A stretch of DNA of 64,000 nt from the NCBI RefSeq assembly GCF_000429465.1, contig NZ_AUBX01000015.1:124001-188000 (forward strand). The letters run 5' to 3'. Positions 24,554 to 33,100 of this stretch are shown piece by piece. The position numbers and the translations under genes are program-made. The number at the start of each line of letters is the position of its first letter. The stretch's first letter is position 1. The notes beneath the pieces were generated by a model. The model worked only from the letters and a program-made list of their open reading frames with translations, did no database searches and was not told the origin of the DNA. The stretch is from Algoriphagus vanfongensis DSM 17529 (GTDB lineage Bacteria > Bacteroidota > Bacteroidia > Cytophagales > Cyclobacteriaceae).

Positions 24554-24976
24554 ATGAATGTACTATCTATTGGCTGGGGCTTGGTTTTAGGGTTTACTAT
24601 TGTAGACAGATTTCAGGAGGGAGGCACACTCGGCATGACGCTAGTTTTGCTCTGCCTCTTAATCGCAGTTTTTTTTTCATTCAAGGCATTTACTGGCTTA
24701 GCAGGCTCTGAAGCCGAGTTTTCGAAAAACAAAAAACTGATCCAACATGCAGCATTGCTTGGCTTGGTGATCTCCTTTATGAACTCACTTCTCGGACTGA
24801 TCGGGGCATTTGATGCCATTGAATCGGCAGGTGATATTGCTCCAGACGTGTTGGCTGGAGGTCTTAAAATCACTTTACTTTCGCCACTATTCGGTCTCCT
24901 CGTATTTATCATCGGACATATTTCCAGCTTTGTCCTGACTTGGATGAGAAAAGCCGAACTAGGACAGGAAAACTAA
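24554..24976 (+). CDS. MotA/TolQ/ExbB-like proton-channel family protein
   Basis: A 140-aa membrane protein with three hydrophobic segments: residues 1-18, ~25-45 and ~105-130. The C-terminal half (AFDAIESAGDIAPDVLAGGLKITLLSPLFGLLVFIIGHISSFVL) resembles the region of TolQ/ExbB where an AFxxI turn leads to an A-x-G-x-KxxL segment and a conserved G-L-L helix. No ExbD/TolR partner is next to it, and the protein is shorter than ExbB (~230 aa). It may be a stand-alone relative of unknown function. It is divergent from the LytS gene with 212 bp between. The family call rests on pattern only. Confidence 0.55.
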   Translation: MNVLSIGWGLVLGFTIVDRFQEGGTLGMTLVLLCLLIAVFFSFKAFTGLAGSEAEFSKNKKLIQHAALLGLVISFMNSLLGLIGAFDAIESAGDIAPDVLAGGLKITLLSPLFGLLVFIIGHISSFVLTWMRKAELGQEN

Positions 24977-25001
24977 CAACTTATGGTCTGATCTCAGGGT
25001 A

Positions 25002-25032
25002 AAAAGCCTTCTGCCATGCAGGAGGCTTTTTT
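25002..25032 (+). terminator. Rho-independent terminator after the TolQ-like gene
   Basis: AAAAGCCTTCTGC (25002-25014), loop CAT and GCAGGAGGCTTTT (25018-25030), with one wobble, then TT. Confidence 0.8.
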
Positions 25033-25146
25033 GCTAAAGCCTATCTATTTTGAAAGAAAACGGGTCAATTTTTTCTTTGAAGGAAAAAATAGCTGAAGTA
25101 TTTGTAACTTCATCGAAAATATTCATCAAGTAAAACCAACCAACCC

Positions 25147-26367
25147 GTGAACTGGAACAAACTTATTTTCTCCCATCTAGCTATTGCAATGCTAGCTTGG
25201 GCTTGCTCTCCTCAGACCAAAGAGGAAACCAGTGAAACGACCTCTAGTGAGGTCAAAAATCCCGAACCTGTGATCATGGCCTACTATGTGCCCGAGCGGG
25301 ATTACAAGCCTGAATCCATTCCTGTAGAAAAGCTAACCCATATTATTTTCTCCTTTACCAATGTGATCGATGGAGAAATGAAATTCCGTCGAGAGGAAGT
25401 AGCGGGGCCGAAGCTGGAAGCTTTGGTGAAACAAAAAGAACGCAACCCTGACCTGAAAGTGATGATCGCCTGTGGCGGCTGGGGAGCAGACGGCTTCTCT
25501 GATATGGCCTTGACAGAAGAAAGCCGAGCAAAATTCATCCAAAGTGCGCATGATTTCATCGAAAAATACCAGCTGGATGGAATGGATATGGACTGGGAAT
25601 ATCCAGGGATATCTGGTGCAGGTACCATGGCTCGTGAGGAAGATACTCAGAATTTTACAGCTTTGATGAAAGGCTTGAGAGAGATGCTGGACACATTCGA
25701 CTCTCACAAATACCTAACCTTCGCCTCTGCCGGATGGAAAAAATATTACGATCATATTGAGACATTGGAGGTGATGAAATATGCGGATTACACCAATGTG
25801 ATGACTTACGATCAGGTTTCCGGTGTGTCCATTTATACTGGTCACCATACCCCACTGGGTGATGTCAAAAGTGCAGATGTGGCTGGCACCCCGTTCGGTG
25901 CGCATATGGATAGCCTGTATCAAAGCGGTGACAATTTAGATCCAGACCCTCGCTCGGCTCAAAAAATTGTTGATTTCTTGATCGCAGAGGGAGTAGATCC
26001 CAAGCAGATCGTGACCGGAGGAGCATTTTACGGACGAGTTTGGAAGGGCGTGCCGCCTACCAACAATGGACTGTATCAGCTAAGTGGTGGTCTTCATATC
26101 GGCTGGATGGCTTATCATAGCATTCGTGATCAATATGAACAGGATTCCAATTTTAAAAGATATTGGGATGAAAAGGCACAAGCTCCATTCATGTACAATG
26201 CGCAGGATAGTTTAATGGTATCTTATGATGACACCGTTTCAGTAGCTTTGAAAACTCGATACGCCATGGAAAAAGGCATCGGAGGAATTATGTTCTGGGA
26301 ATTGGGCAATGACACCAAAGAAGCAGGATCCTTGCTAGACGCGATCTACAAAGCAGCAAACGAATAA
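25147..26367 (+). CDS. Glycoside hydrolase family 18 (chitinase-like) lipoprotein
   Basis: A 406-aa GH18 enzyme with a lipoprotein signal (LAIAMLAWAC). The catalytic motif is DGMDMDWEYPG at 144-154, which fits DxxDxDxE with Glu151 as proton donor. Further GH18 features are VMIACGGWGADGFSDM (strand 3), NVMTYDQ (the Y-x-Q segment near the active site) and GGIMFWELGNDT with the closing Trp. GH18 hydrolyses beta-1,4-GlcNAc linkages with substrate assistance, in chitin or in peptidoglycan/N-glycan-like material. There is no separate carbohydrate-binding module. It is lipid-anchored, so acts at the cell surface or in the periplasm. The start is a GTG, placed 18 codons before the lipobox Cys. Confidence 0.92.
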   Translation: MNWNKLIFSHLAIAMLAWACSPQTKEETSETTSSEVKNPEPVIMAYYVPERDYKPESIPVEKLTHIIFSFTNVIDGEMKFRREEVAGPKLEALVKQKERNPDLKVMIACGGWGADGFSDMALTEESRAKFIQSAHDFIEKYQLDGMDMDWEYPGISGAGTMAREEDTQNFTALMKGLREMLDTFDSHKYLTFASAGWKKYYDHIETLEVMKYADYTNVMTYDQVSGVSIYTGHHTPLGDVKSADVAGTPFGAHMDSLYQSGDNLDPDPRSAQKIVDFLIAEGVDPKQIVTGGAFYGRVWKGVPPTNNGLYQLSGGLHIGWMAYHSIRDQYEQDSNFKRYWDEKAQAPFMYNAQDSLMVSYDDTVSVALKTRYAMEKGIGGIMFWELGNDTKEAGSLLDAIYKAANE

Positions 26368-26374
26368 ACTTTAT

Positions 26375-26408
26375 AGACCTTTGAGGTTTCCAAAAACCTC
26401 AAAGGTCT
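26375..26408. repeat. 34-bp palindromic repeat and probable terminator after GH18
   Basis: A perfect 15-bp inverted repeat: AGACCTTTGAGGTTT at 26375-26389, loop CCAA, complementary arm 26394-26408, followed by TTCTTTTTT. It has the same size and layout as the 9855 and 41000 palindromes but a different stem sequence. Confidence 0.8.
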
Positions 26409-26467
26409 TTTCTTTTTTGAGAAAAATAGGAGCAAATCCTTTGGCCTAGATTGCTATTTTTAATTTC

Positions 26468-27202
26468 ATGACTACCAAAATACTAACTGTTTTATTTTTC
26501 TGCATTAGCCTCAATCTTCTAGGGCAGCAAGTTTCCGTGGATACCTTTAGAATCAAAGGAAGTGATCGTTTTTCGGAGATTTCTCAGGATTCCATGAATT
26601 TCCCATTGATTTCCACTGGCAATAAAGATGTGGATTCACTGATCAATTTTGATCTAAAAAACAGGTTAACAACATACGAATTTCCAGCCGAATCTATCGA
26701 TTCAACTTTATTCAAATGGGCAGGAAATGGATTGGTTTATATGGATTTCGAAGTGACCTATAATGCCAACAATCTCATTTCTCTCCAAATCAGCGCTGAA
26801 GGTTGCGGAGCTTATTGCACCTCGTGGACTGAGTATTTCAACTATAACACTTTGACTGGTTCTTGGGTGGAGTTACAAGACGTTTTGAAAATTGGAAATG
26901 GGTTTGAATCTAGAGTTTTGGATGAAAAAAGTATCCAATATGAAGGCTTGAGAGAAGATTTGAAACATCAAACCAATGATTTGGACCAAGATCTTTATGA
27001 AACGATTCTTGAATATTACGATGAATGTGACAGTGCTTTTACCCTCGATAAATTCATTTTATTTCCAGATTCGATTCAGATATTTGAAAGGTGTTGGATG
27101 CCACATTTCCTTTTGCCATATACAGCTAAAATTGAGCTGAAATATGCTTGGGCAGACTTGGAAAAAGAGCTGAATTCAAACTATTCCTTTCTGGCGAAAT
27201 AG
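26468..27202 (+). CDS. Secreted protein of unknown function, DUF3298-like
   Basis: A 244-aa protein with a cleavable signal peptide (MTTKILTVLFFCISLNLLGQQ). The mature part starts with a RIKGSDRFSEISQDSMNFPLISTGNKDVDSLINFDLK block. FEVTYNANNLISLQISAEGCGAYCTSWTEYFNYNTLTG follows, and then LLPYTAKIELKYAW near the end. The alternation of a substrate-like beta sheet and a calculated-area domain recalls DUF4163/DUF3298 (RsiV-like) proteins, in which similar WTEYFNYNTLTG-like strands occur. That relation is a memory-based guess. The gene begins 60 bp after the palindrome and converges on ccmB with 2 bp between stops. A near-consensus box TATTTTTA lies 5 nt before the ATG. Confidence 0.6.
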   Translation: MTTKILTVLFFCISLNLLGQQVSVDTFRIKGSDRFSEISQDSMNFPLISTGNKDVDSLINFDLKNRLTTYEFPAESIDSTLFKWAGNGLVYMDFEVTYNANNLISLQISAEGCGAYCTSWTEYFNYNTLTGSWVELQDVLKIGNGFESRVLDEKSIQYEGLREDLKHQTNDLDQDLYETILEYYDECDSAFTLDKFILFPDSIQIFERCWMPHFLLPYTAKIELKYAWADLEKELNSNYSFLAK

Positions 27203-27204
27203 AA

Positions 27205-27870
27205 CTAACTCCTCCACAAATAGGGAAACAAGATATAGCCTGCCGCAGCGACAATCGCATTGATCGCCAAAAGGCTCAAGACTTTATCCGCACTGACTGA
27301 CCAATCCAAGCCATCCAAGGCATTTTTAGAAATTCGGATCGCCATCAGCAAAATCGGGATGATCACCGGGAAACTCAAAATCGCCATCAAAGTCGCATTA
27401 TTTCCTGCCTTGGAAGCAATCCCGGAAACCATGGTCAAACTCGCCGAAAAACCCATCGCTCCCAAAATCAAGTTCAATAAAAATAAGCCCTGATCCTGAA
27501 CCGGGTTTCCCAAAATCACGGAGAAAACTCCATAACCCAATAGAGCAAGAATCAGTGTCAAACCGGTATTATAGATGATTTTTGAGAGAATAATCGCCTC
27601 CGGAGAAGCGATCATGTAATAGTAAAGCTGCCTTCCCTGATGCTCTTGCACAAAGCTTTTTGCCACGGCATTGACAGCAGAAAATAGAATAATGATCCAA
27701 TAGAGTGCGTTCCATGTCGGAACGGAAAGGTTGCCCATTTTGGCACCCACACTCAAATACGTGATAAAAACTGCCGAAACCACATAAAGCAAAATCCCAT
27801 TCAAGGCATATTTTTGCCTCCACTCCAAAGTGATTTCTTTTCGGATCAAAACGGAAATTTCTCTCAGCAT
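27205..27870 (-). CDS. ccmB: Heme exporter membrane subunit CcmB
   Basis: CcmB (221 aa) is the membrane subunit of the CcmAB ABC transporter of cytochrome c maturation. In CcmABCD it provides the ATP-driven release of holo-CcmE. The N-terminus MLREISVLIRKEITLEWRQKYALNG is typical, followed by six membrane spans. The conserved inner segments are WIIILFSAVNAVAKSFVQEHQGRQLYYYMIASPEAIILSKIIYN and SLTMVSGIASKAGNNATLMAILSFPVIIPILL. Neither ccmA nor ccmC is adjacent in the window; upstream is a repeat-rich gap. A -7 box ends 4 nt before the ATG. Other two-component ABC permeases would not carry the EHQGRQLYYYM block. Confidence 0.88.
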   Translation of the reverse strand: MLREISVLIRKEITLEWRQKYALNGILLYVVSAVFITYLSVGAKMGNLSVPTWNALYWIIILFSAVNAVAKSFVQEHQGRQLYYYMIASPEAIILSKIIYNTGLTLILALLGYGVFSVILGNPVQDQGLFLLNLILGAMGFSASLTMVSGIASKAGNNATLMAILSFPVIIPILLMAIRISKNALDGLDWSVSADKVLSLLAINAIVAAAGYILFPYLWRS

Positions 27871-27874
27871 GGGA

Positions 27875-27882
27875 CAAAGATA
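27875..27882 (-). promoter_or_regulatory. -7 box TATCTTTG 4 nt before ccmB (leaderless candidate)
   Basis: On the minus strand a perfect TAnnTTTG box ends at 27875; the ATG begins at 27870. No -33 TTG was found at the usual distance. Confidence 0.5.
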
Positions 27883-27922
27883 GGAGTTGATGAAGATAAA
27901 ATGCCTTTTACGTTTTTTTGAT

Positions 27923-27956
27923 CAATCCCCCTAGCCCCCTTTCCAAGGGAGAATTG
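27923..27956. repeat. C-rich intergenic repeat-like element
   Basis: The gap before ccmB contains CAATCCCCCTAGCCCCC followed by a TTTCCAAGGG arm that can fold back on itself (CCCTT with AAGGG). A related tract (CCTAGTTCCCCCTTCAAGG) occurs near 13945-13965. It looks like a degenerate copy of a dispersed intergenic element. Confidence 0.4.
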
Positions 27957-28064
27957 TCGTATTTCACAACGTAGATTATAAACCAATGGATGATTTGCTC
28001 ATGCTATAGATTTTTCAATTTGAAACATCAATAAATCTTAATAATGGAAATGGAAGAAATTTGA

Positions 28065-29192
28065 CTATTTCTCCAAAATCCAGCTCAGGACCTCGTCTTT
28101 CGGCAAAGCTTCAATGACTCTTCCCTCTTTTCCCTCCATGGTTTCAGCCGCAAAAAGCGAGTTGACAATGGCCTCTTCGGTGGCCTCGATCACTGCCAAA
28201 AACAAGGAACTCATATCATCATTTCTCAGAAAACTGGCTTCTTCTTTTGTTCCGGTTTTGGCGGAATAAGGAATTCGTAATCCTTCGGCTGTAGAAAAAG
28301 CAATCACATAATCACCCGAACCATTTGAAGCTATTCCTCCGGTTTTCGCCAAGCCCATCATCGCTCTTTGAGCCATTCGTTCAAGGTTTCTTTCTAAAAC
28401 AGGCGCGTCGGTAGCGATTACGATCATGCAGCTTCCATCAGCTTTTTCCAGAGCATCTTTGAAAGGATATTTACCCAATTTTTCACCGACAGGAACTCCG
28501 GCAATCTGAAGGTTGCCTCCAAAATTGGTTTGCACCAAAACACCAACAGTATAGCCCCCCAAGCTTGCCGGAAGTTTTCTAGATGAAGTACCGATTCCTC
28601 CTTTCCATCCAAAACAAATGGTGCCTGTTCCTGCTCCTACATTGCCTTCTTTGACTTCACCTGTTTTTGCGGCTTGGATCGTCTGGATCACCTCCTCCGG
28701 ACTGATGTGCATACCCCGGATATCATTGAGAAAGCCATCATTGGTCTCTCCGACGACAGCATTCACAGAACCGACATTTTCATTTCCGGGTAATGCCAGC
28801 GAATACCTGACAGCACCTTCGATTCCAGCCGCTACGGAAAGTGTATTAGTCAAAATGATCGGGCTTTCTATATTTCCCAATTCCTGCACCTGAGTGACTC
28901 CGGCTAATTTCCCAAAACCATTTCCTACGAAAATCGCTGCGGGTACTTTCTCCTGAAAAATATTCCCGCCATGAGGCAAAATAGCTGTCACTCCAGTTCT
29001 GATCGACTCACCTTCGATTTTGGTAAAATGTGCGACTTTCACTCCCGGAACATCGGTGATGGCATTCCATTTTCCAGGAGGCAAAATTCCAAAAGGAACC
29101 CCCAATTCTCTGGGTCTTTCCTGCGCAAATGAATCGAAATTCACCAGAAAAAGGGATAAAAGTAAAAGTAGTGAGCAATTCAGGTATTTCAT
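28065..29192 (-). CDS. P1 family peptidase (DmpA/BapA-type aminopeptidase)
   Basis: A 375-aa exported member of the N-terminal-nucleophile P1/S58 family, which hydrolyses N-terminal residues of peptides, including D- or beta-amino acyl peptides. A signal peptide (MKYLNCSLLLLLSLFLVNFDSFAQ) precedes the core. The N-terminal block RPRELGVPFGILPPGKWNAITDVPGVKVAHFT is typical. Later motifs are GTGTICFGWKGGIGTSSRKLP and the conserved IASNGSGDYVIAFSTAEG with the nucleophile-proximal Ser. Self-cleavage before an internal nucleophile is known for the family but is not visible here. The ATG at 29192 is 62 codons inside the open frame; it is chosen because the signal peptide begins there. Confidence 0.88.
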   Translation of the reverse strand: MKYLNCSLLLLLSLFLVNFDSFAQERPRELGVPFGILPPGKWNAITDVPGVKVAHFTKIEGESIRTGVTAILPHGGNIFQEKVPAAIFVGNGFGKLAGVTQVQELGNIESPIILTNTLSVAAGIEGAVRYSLALPGNENVGSVNAVVGETNDGFLNDIRGMHISPEEVIQTIQAAKTGEVKEGNVGAGTGTICFGWKGGIGTSSRKLPASLGGYTVGVLVQTNFGGNLQIAGVPVGEKLGKYPFKDALEKADGSCMIVIATDAPVLERNLERMAQRAMMGLAKTGGIASNGSGDYVIAFSTAEGLRIPYSAKTGTKEEASFLRNDDMSSLFLAVIEATEEAIVNSLFAAETMEGKEGRVIEALPKDEVLSWILEK

Positions 29193-29292
29193 GCTAGCAG
29201 GGATAAGGAGGCGATCAAAATGTAAGTCCGGTTTTCTATCAAAAACAAAATTATTCGGTTTAAAAGCAGGGTTAAAATTCAATTCAAGCAAA

Positions 29293-29324
29293 CTTCGGTC
29301 ATCGGTCTTCCGACTTCCGTCTCG
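29293..29324. repeat. Short-period repeat in the gap between the P1 peptidase and nth
   Basis: CTTCGGTCATCGGTC is followed by TTCCGACTTCCGTC. Units like TCGGTC and its complement GACTTCC alternate over about 30 bp. It is part of a 241-bp gap between divergent genes in which nothing else was recognised. Confidence 0.4.
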
Positions 29325-29433
29325 ATTAGCAAAGGAGACTAGGCTAGCGGTAAGATTCCGAATAAACATTATTTTCAATCTTTAAATCTTCCAATATTAC
29401 CTATCTTAAGCCCTTCATCCAAGGATAAAATAG

Positions 29434-30105
29434 ATGCTTAAAAAAGAGCGATACGAAGCTTTCATCCAATACTTTTCTGAAAATATGCCTGTGGCGGAGA
29501 CAGAGCTAGACTACGAAACTCCCTTTCAATTACTCGTGGCGGTGGTGCTTTCTGCTCAATGCACAGACAAAAGAATCAACCTGGTGACACCGGCTCTTTT
29601 CCGGGATTTTCCCAGCCCCGAGCATTTGGCAGCCACTCACTTCGATGAGCTCTTTCCTTATATCAAAACCGTCTCTTATCCGAATAATAAAACCAAACAC
29701 CTGATCGGGTTGGGCAAAATGTTGGTGGAAGATTTCGATAGTGAAATACCGGAAACGGTAGCTGAACTGATCAAACTTCCCGGCGTTGGTCGAAAAACTG
29801 CTAATGTGATCACTTCCGTCGTTTGGCAGCAGCCTAATATGGCTGTCGATACCCATGTCTTTCGGGTTTCCAAACGATTGGGTTTGGTACCACAAACTGC
29901 CAAAACTCCGCTGGAAGTAGAAAAGCAACTCATCAAGCACATTCCCAAAGAATATATCCACAAAGCACATCATTGGTTGATTCTTCATGGGCGATACACT
30001 TGCTTGGCTAGAAAACCCAAATGTGAAGTGTGTAAAATCACTCACTTCTGTAAGTATTTTGAAAAGACCTACGGCAAAGTCACTCACACAAATACCCCTC
30101 TTTGA
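29434..30105 (+). CDS. nth: Endonuclease III
   Basis: Endonuclease III (223 aa) is a DNA glycosylase/AP lyase that removes oxidised pyrimidines in base excision repair. The helix-hairpin-helix motif is LPGVGRKTANVI at about 116-127 with the catalytic Lys. The catalytic Asp lies in VDTHVFRVSKRLGL. A [4Fe-4S] cluster is formed by C190-x6-C197-x2-C200-x5-C206 (start CLARKPKCEVC). The stop codon overlaps the ATG of the next gene by 1 nt (TGATG), so nth is translationally coupled to the asparagine-synthase-like gene. The pair may share a promoter with the polysaccharide cluster, which would be unusual for a repair gene. Confidence 0.94.
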   Translation: MLKKERYEAFIQYFSENMPVAETELDYETPFQLLVAVVLSAQCTDKRINLVTPALFRDFPSPEHLAATHFDELFPYIKTVSYPNNKTKHLIGLGKMLVEDFDSEIPETVAELIKLPGVGRKTANVITSVVWQQPNMAVDTHVFRVSKRLGLVPQTAKTPLEVEKQLIKHIPKEYIHKAHHWLILHGRYTCLARKPKCEVCKITHFCKYFEKTYGKVTHTNTPL

Positions 30106-31880
30106 TGTGTGGGATTCATCTCATTTGGGGCAAAGGTGCCAATCAAGAATCCATCGAATCTCTGGTGAAGGGCAGCCTGCATCGTGGACCAGATCAGCAA
30201 GCGACTTTGAGTCCATGGCCTGGCCTGTGGATAGGCGTCAACCGCCTCAAGATACTTCATCCCGGACCAGATGCGGATCAGCCTTTTTGGGCACCTGATG
30301 GCAAAAGCCTGATCATCTGGAATGGGGAAATCTATAATTTCAGAGCTCTCAAAAGTCTCTTGCAGAAAATGGGAGTTGATTTTTTTACCGAATCGGACAC
30401 CGAGGTTTTGTTGCATTGGCTGAAGATTTTTGGTGCTAATGGATTGGAGAAAATCAATGGGATGTTTGCCTTGATTTATGTAGATCTGAGTGCCCAAACG
30501 GTATTGGTAGCCCGAGACCCCAATGGTGAGAAGCCGCTCTATTATCATCAGGATCAGGACACCTTGATCATCTCGTCAGAGACTCGAGGCATTGGAAATT
30601 TACTTAATTCAGAAGCAGACTGGGGCCAACTGGAAAGCTACTACTACCTGCGAACTCCTATTCCAGGCAAGACCTTCTTCAAAGGTGTCAAAGAATGGAA
30701 AGCCTCTAGGTACTCACTTATCAGACAGCATAGCGCATTTCGATGGGACTCGATCATCAGCAAAGCTGAACCCGAACCCTCCCCTAGCAAGACAAGGTTT
30801 CAGGAGATTCTACGACAGGTGATTGACCAGCAATTTCATGCCGATGTGCCTGTGGGGATGCTACTCAGCGGGGGAGCAGACAGCAGCCTCTTGTATGCCT
30901 ACTGGTATAGGTCTACCGGAACATCACTTCCCACTTTTACCATTGCCCATGAGCAAAAGCTCGTCAAGAAATACAGCGATTCCTCAGCCATAGCGAGGCT
31001 ACAAAGGGATTTTCCTTCCGAAAATCATTCTGTTTTTATTGACCAAAAACTCTTTTGGGACAATTGGGAATCCTATTTGATCAGTTTGGATCTTCCTGTG
31101 GGCGACTCAGCTAGCTTTCTCACTTGGATGATAGCCAAAGAAGCCAAACATTCTGTAAAAGTTTTAATATCTGGAGCAGGCGCAGACGAGCTTTGGGGCG
31201 GCTATCAGCGGCACACTGCTTTTAGACTATATGAAGAACGAAAAAAGCTCTTCATGGCTGTTCAGCCGCTGCTACAAGCTCTTCCCTTGGGAAGAATTTG
31301 GAGTAAGTTTTTCTCTGGGCTGGATGAAAATCCCCAAAAGACCTTTTTAAATTTTTCAGCTTTAGAGTCAATCGATTCTGATCTATACATGGATTACGAA
31401 CGGATTTTTGACAAGCAATTGATGGACTACAAACAAGTCCTTGACTTTGATAGAAAGGTATATTTAGTTCAAGACGTCCTCAAAATCCAGGACAATGCCC
31501 TCATGGCTCACGGATTGGAAGGACGGTCCCCTTATTTGGATGCTGCTATGGTCAACCTTTGGAAGCAAGTCCCAGATGAAAGTCAACTACAAAACAAGCT
31601 CTGGATCCGAGAATCACTGGTTGACTTGGGACTTGATTGGGTAGCCCAACGTAAAAAATTGGGTTTTGGTCTCCCGCTTTTGGAATGGTTTTCAGAAAGA
31701 GGGGAGTTCTCCAAACGGGTATTTGCAGAATTGAAAGAATTGAAACAAAGCCATGCTGAGCATCTGCCCAAACCAGCATTGGCAATTCTCGATCAGCCCG
31801 AAAAACATATTTCTACTCACTTTTTGACTTTCTACAATTTATTTTTGATCTCTCAGTGGCTCAAAATCCATCAGCTATGA
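30105..31880 (+). CDS. Asparagine synthase (glutamine-hydrolysing) family protein
   Basis: A 591-aa class II glutamine amidotransferase/synthetase. Cys2 after the initiator Met (MCGIHLIW) is the nucleophile of the Ntn glutaminase domain, with further motifs RGPDQQA and FWNGEIYNFRAL-like. The PP-loop SGGADSS lies at 255-261, and the synthetase domain has SGAGADELWGGYQRH and GLEGRSPYLDAAM. Members in polysaccharide loci are thought to amidate sugar carboxyls, not to make asparagine; that is inference here. The ATG at 30105 is chosen so that Cys follows Met. It overlaps the next glycosyltransferase by 4 nt (ATGA). A free-standing AsnB role is the alternative. Confidence 0.87.
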   Translation: MCGIHLIWGKGANQESIESLVKGSLHRGPDQQATLSPWPGLWIGVNRLKILHPGPDADQPFWAPDGKSLIIWNGEIYNFRALKSLLQKMGVDFFTESDTEVLLHWLKIFGANGLEKINGMFALIYVDLSAQTVLVARDPNGEKPLYYHQDQDTLIISSETRGIGNLLNSEADWGQLESYYYLRTPIPGKTFFKGVKEWKASRYSLIRQHSAFRWDSIISKAEPEPSPSKTRFQEILRQVIDQQFHADVPVGMLLSGGADSSLLYAYWYRSTGTSLPTFTIAHEQKLVKKYSDSSAIARLQRDFPSENHSVFIDQKLFWDNWESYLISLDLPVGDSASFLTWMIAKEAKHSVKVLISGAGADELWGGYQRHTAFRLYEERKKLFMAVQPLLQALPLGRIWSKFFSGLDENPQKTFLNFSALESIDSDLYMDYERIFDKQLMDYKQVLDFDRKVYLVQDVLKIQDNALMAHGLEGRSPYLDAAMVNLWKQVPDESQLQNKLWIRESLVDLGLDWVAQRKKLGFGLPLLEWFSERGEFSKRVFAELKELKQSHAEHLPKPALAILDQPEKHISTHFLTFYNLFLISQWLKIHQL

Positions 31881-33100
31881 AGGTCTATTACATCCATCAG
31901 TATTTTCGAACGCCAGAGGAAGGAGGAGCCGTCCGATCCTATCATTTAGCCAAAGGCTTGGCCGAAAAGGGTTTTGAGGTAGAGATAATCACTGGATCAT
32001 CGCAAAAGTCTTATGATCAGCGCTGGATGGATGGATTCAAAGTACACAAACTCCCAGTTTCCTACTCACAGGAATTTGGTTTTATAGAGCGTCTTCGGGC
32101 ATTTTGGGATTTTGTGAAAAAGGCAAAAAACCTGATTCAAAAGCTCCCCAGACCGGATTTGCTTTACATCAGTTCTACTCCGCTGACCACCGGATGGATT
32201 GGTCTTTGGGCCAAAAAAAAACTGGCCATTCCTTATATTTTTGAAGTAAGAGACCTCTGGCCGGAAGCCCCCATTCAGGTCGGAGCTATTCGACATCCCT
32301 GGCTCAAAACTTACCTCTACAAGTTGGAGAAGAGAATCTACCAGAATGCACTCTCCCTAGTAGCGCTCAGTCCGGGTATGGCAAGCTACATCCGTCAACT
32401 TCCCCTTGCTACTCCGGTGCATGTCATCCCAAATTTCGTAGATCTGAACCAGTTTTTTCCCCAGAAAAAAAGTGAAATACTCCTGCACCATTTCAATTTG
32501 AAAAATCACTTGACCATTGCCTATGCAGGAACACTGGGAAAAGTCAATGCGGTCGATGAACTCCTAGATTTGGCACAACTGGCGAAGGAAAAAGGAAAAG
32601 AATGGCAATTTCTCATCATGGGCGAGGGTAGTGAAAAGAAAACGCTCCAGGAAAAGGCGAAAAAATTAGAATTAGAGGCGGTACGCTTTATCCCTTTTGG
32701 CTCCAAGGACAAAGTCAATGAAGTCCTCAGTTTGGCAGATTTCTGCTGGGTATCCTTTGCCCACTTGCCAGTGCTGAAAACCAACAGTCCCAATAAATTT
32801 TTTGATGCCTTGGGTGCCGGCAAGGCTATTTTGGTCAATCACAAAGGATGGGTACACCAGCTGGTCAAACGGCATCAATTGGGATTTTCATGCTTACCTG
32901 ATAAGATGGACCCATGTTTTTCCCAACTGGAGGCAGTGGAAAAAGACCCAAAACTACTTCAGAGCTTGCAGAAGAACTCGAGAGATCTTGCTGAAAAATA
33001 CTTCGGCAAAGAGCAAGCCGTAGAACGGTTGGCCTCTGTGCTGGATCCCTCTAGGAAGTTTCCTACGCAGGGGGACGAGGTCTATATCCTGACTGCCTAA
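31877..33100 (+). CDS. Glycosyltransferase family 4 (WbuB-like)
   Basis: A 407-aa GT-B glycosyltransferase. The N-terminal domain starts MKVYYIHQYFRTPEEGGAVRSYHLAKGLAEKGFEV, the usual WbuB/GT4 opening with a Gly-rich turn. Other features are LLYISSTPLTTGWIGLWAKKKLAIPYIFEVRDLWPEAPIQVG and a C-terminal nucleotide-sugar domain with YAGTLGKVNAVDELLDLA and NSPNKFFDALGAGKAILVNHKGW (the EX7E-type region is degenerate). It probably adds N-acetyl sugar to a lipid-linked chain. The ATG is coupled to the asparagine synthase stop. Its last 38 bp overlap the 3' end of the convergent gldB. Confidence 0.9.
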   Translation: MKVYYIHQYFRTPEEGGAVRSYHLAKGLAEKGFEVEIITGSSQKSYDQRWMDGFKVHKLPVSYSQEFGFIERLRAFWDFVKKAKNLIQKLPRPDLLYISSTPLTTGWIGLWAKKKLAIPYIFEVRDLWPEAPIQVGAIRHPWLKTYLYKLEKRIYQNALSLVALSPGMASYIRQLPLATPVHVIPNFVDLNQFFPQKKSEILLHHFNLKNHLTIAYAGTLGKVNAVDELLDLAQLAKEKGKEWQFLIMGEGSEKKTLQEKAKKLELEAVRFIPFGSKDKVNEVLSLADFCWVSFAHLPVLKTNSPNKFFDALGAGKAILVNHKGWVHQLVKRHQLGFSCLPDKMDPCFSQLEAVEKDPKLLQSLQKNSRDLAEKYFGKEQAVERLASVLDPSRKFPTQGDEVYILTA

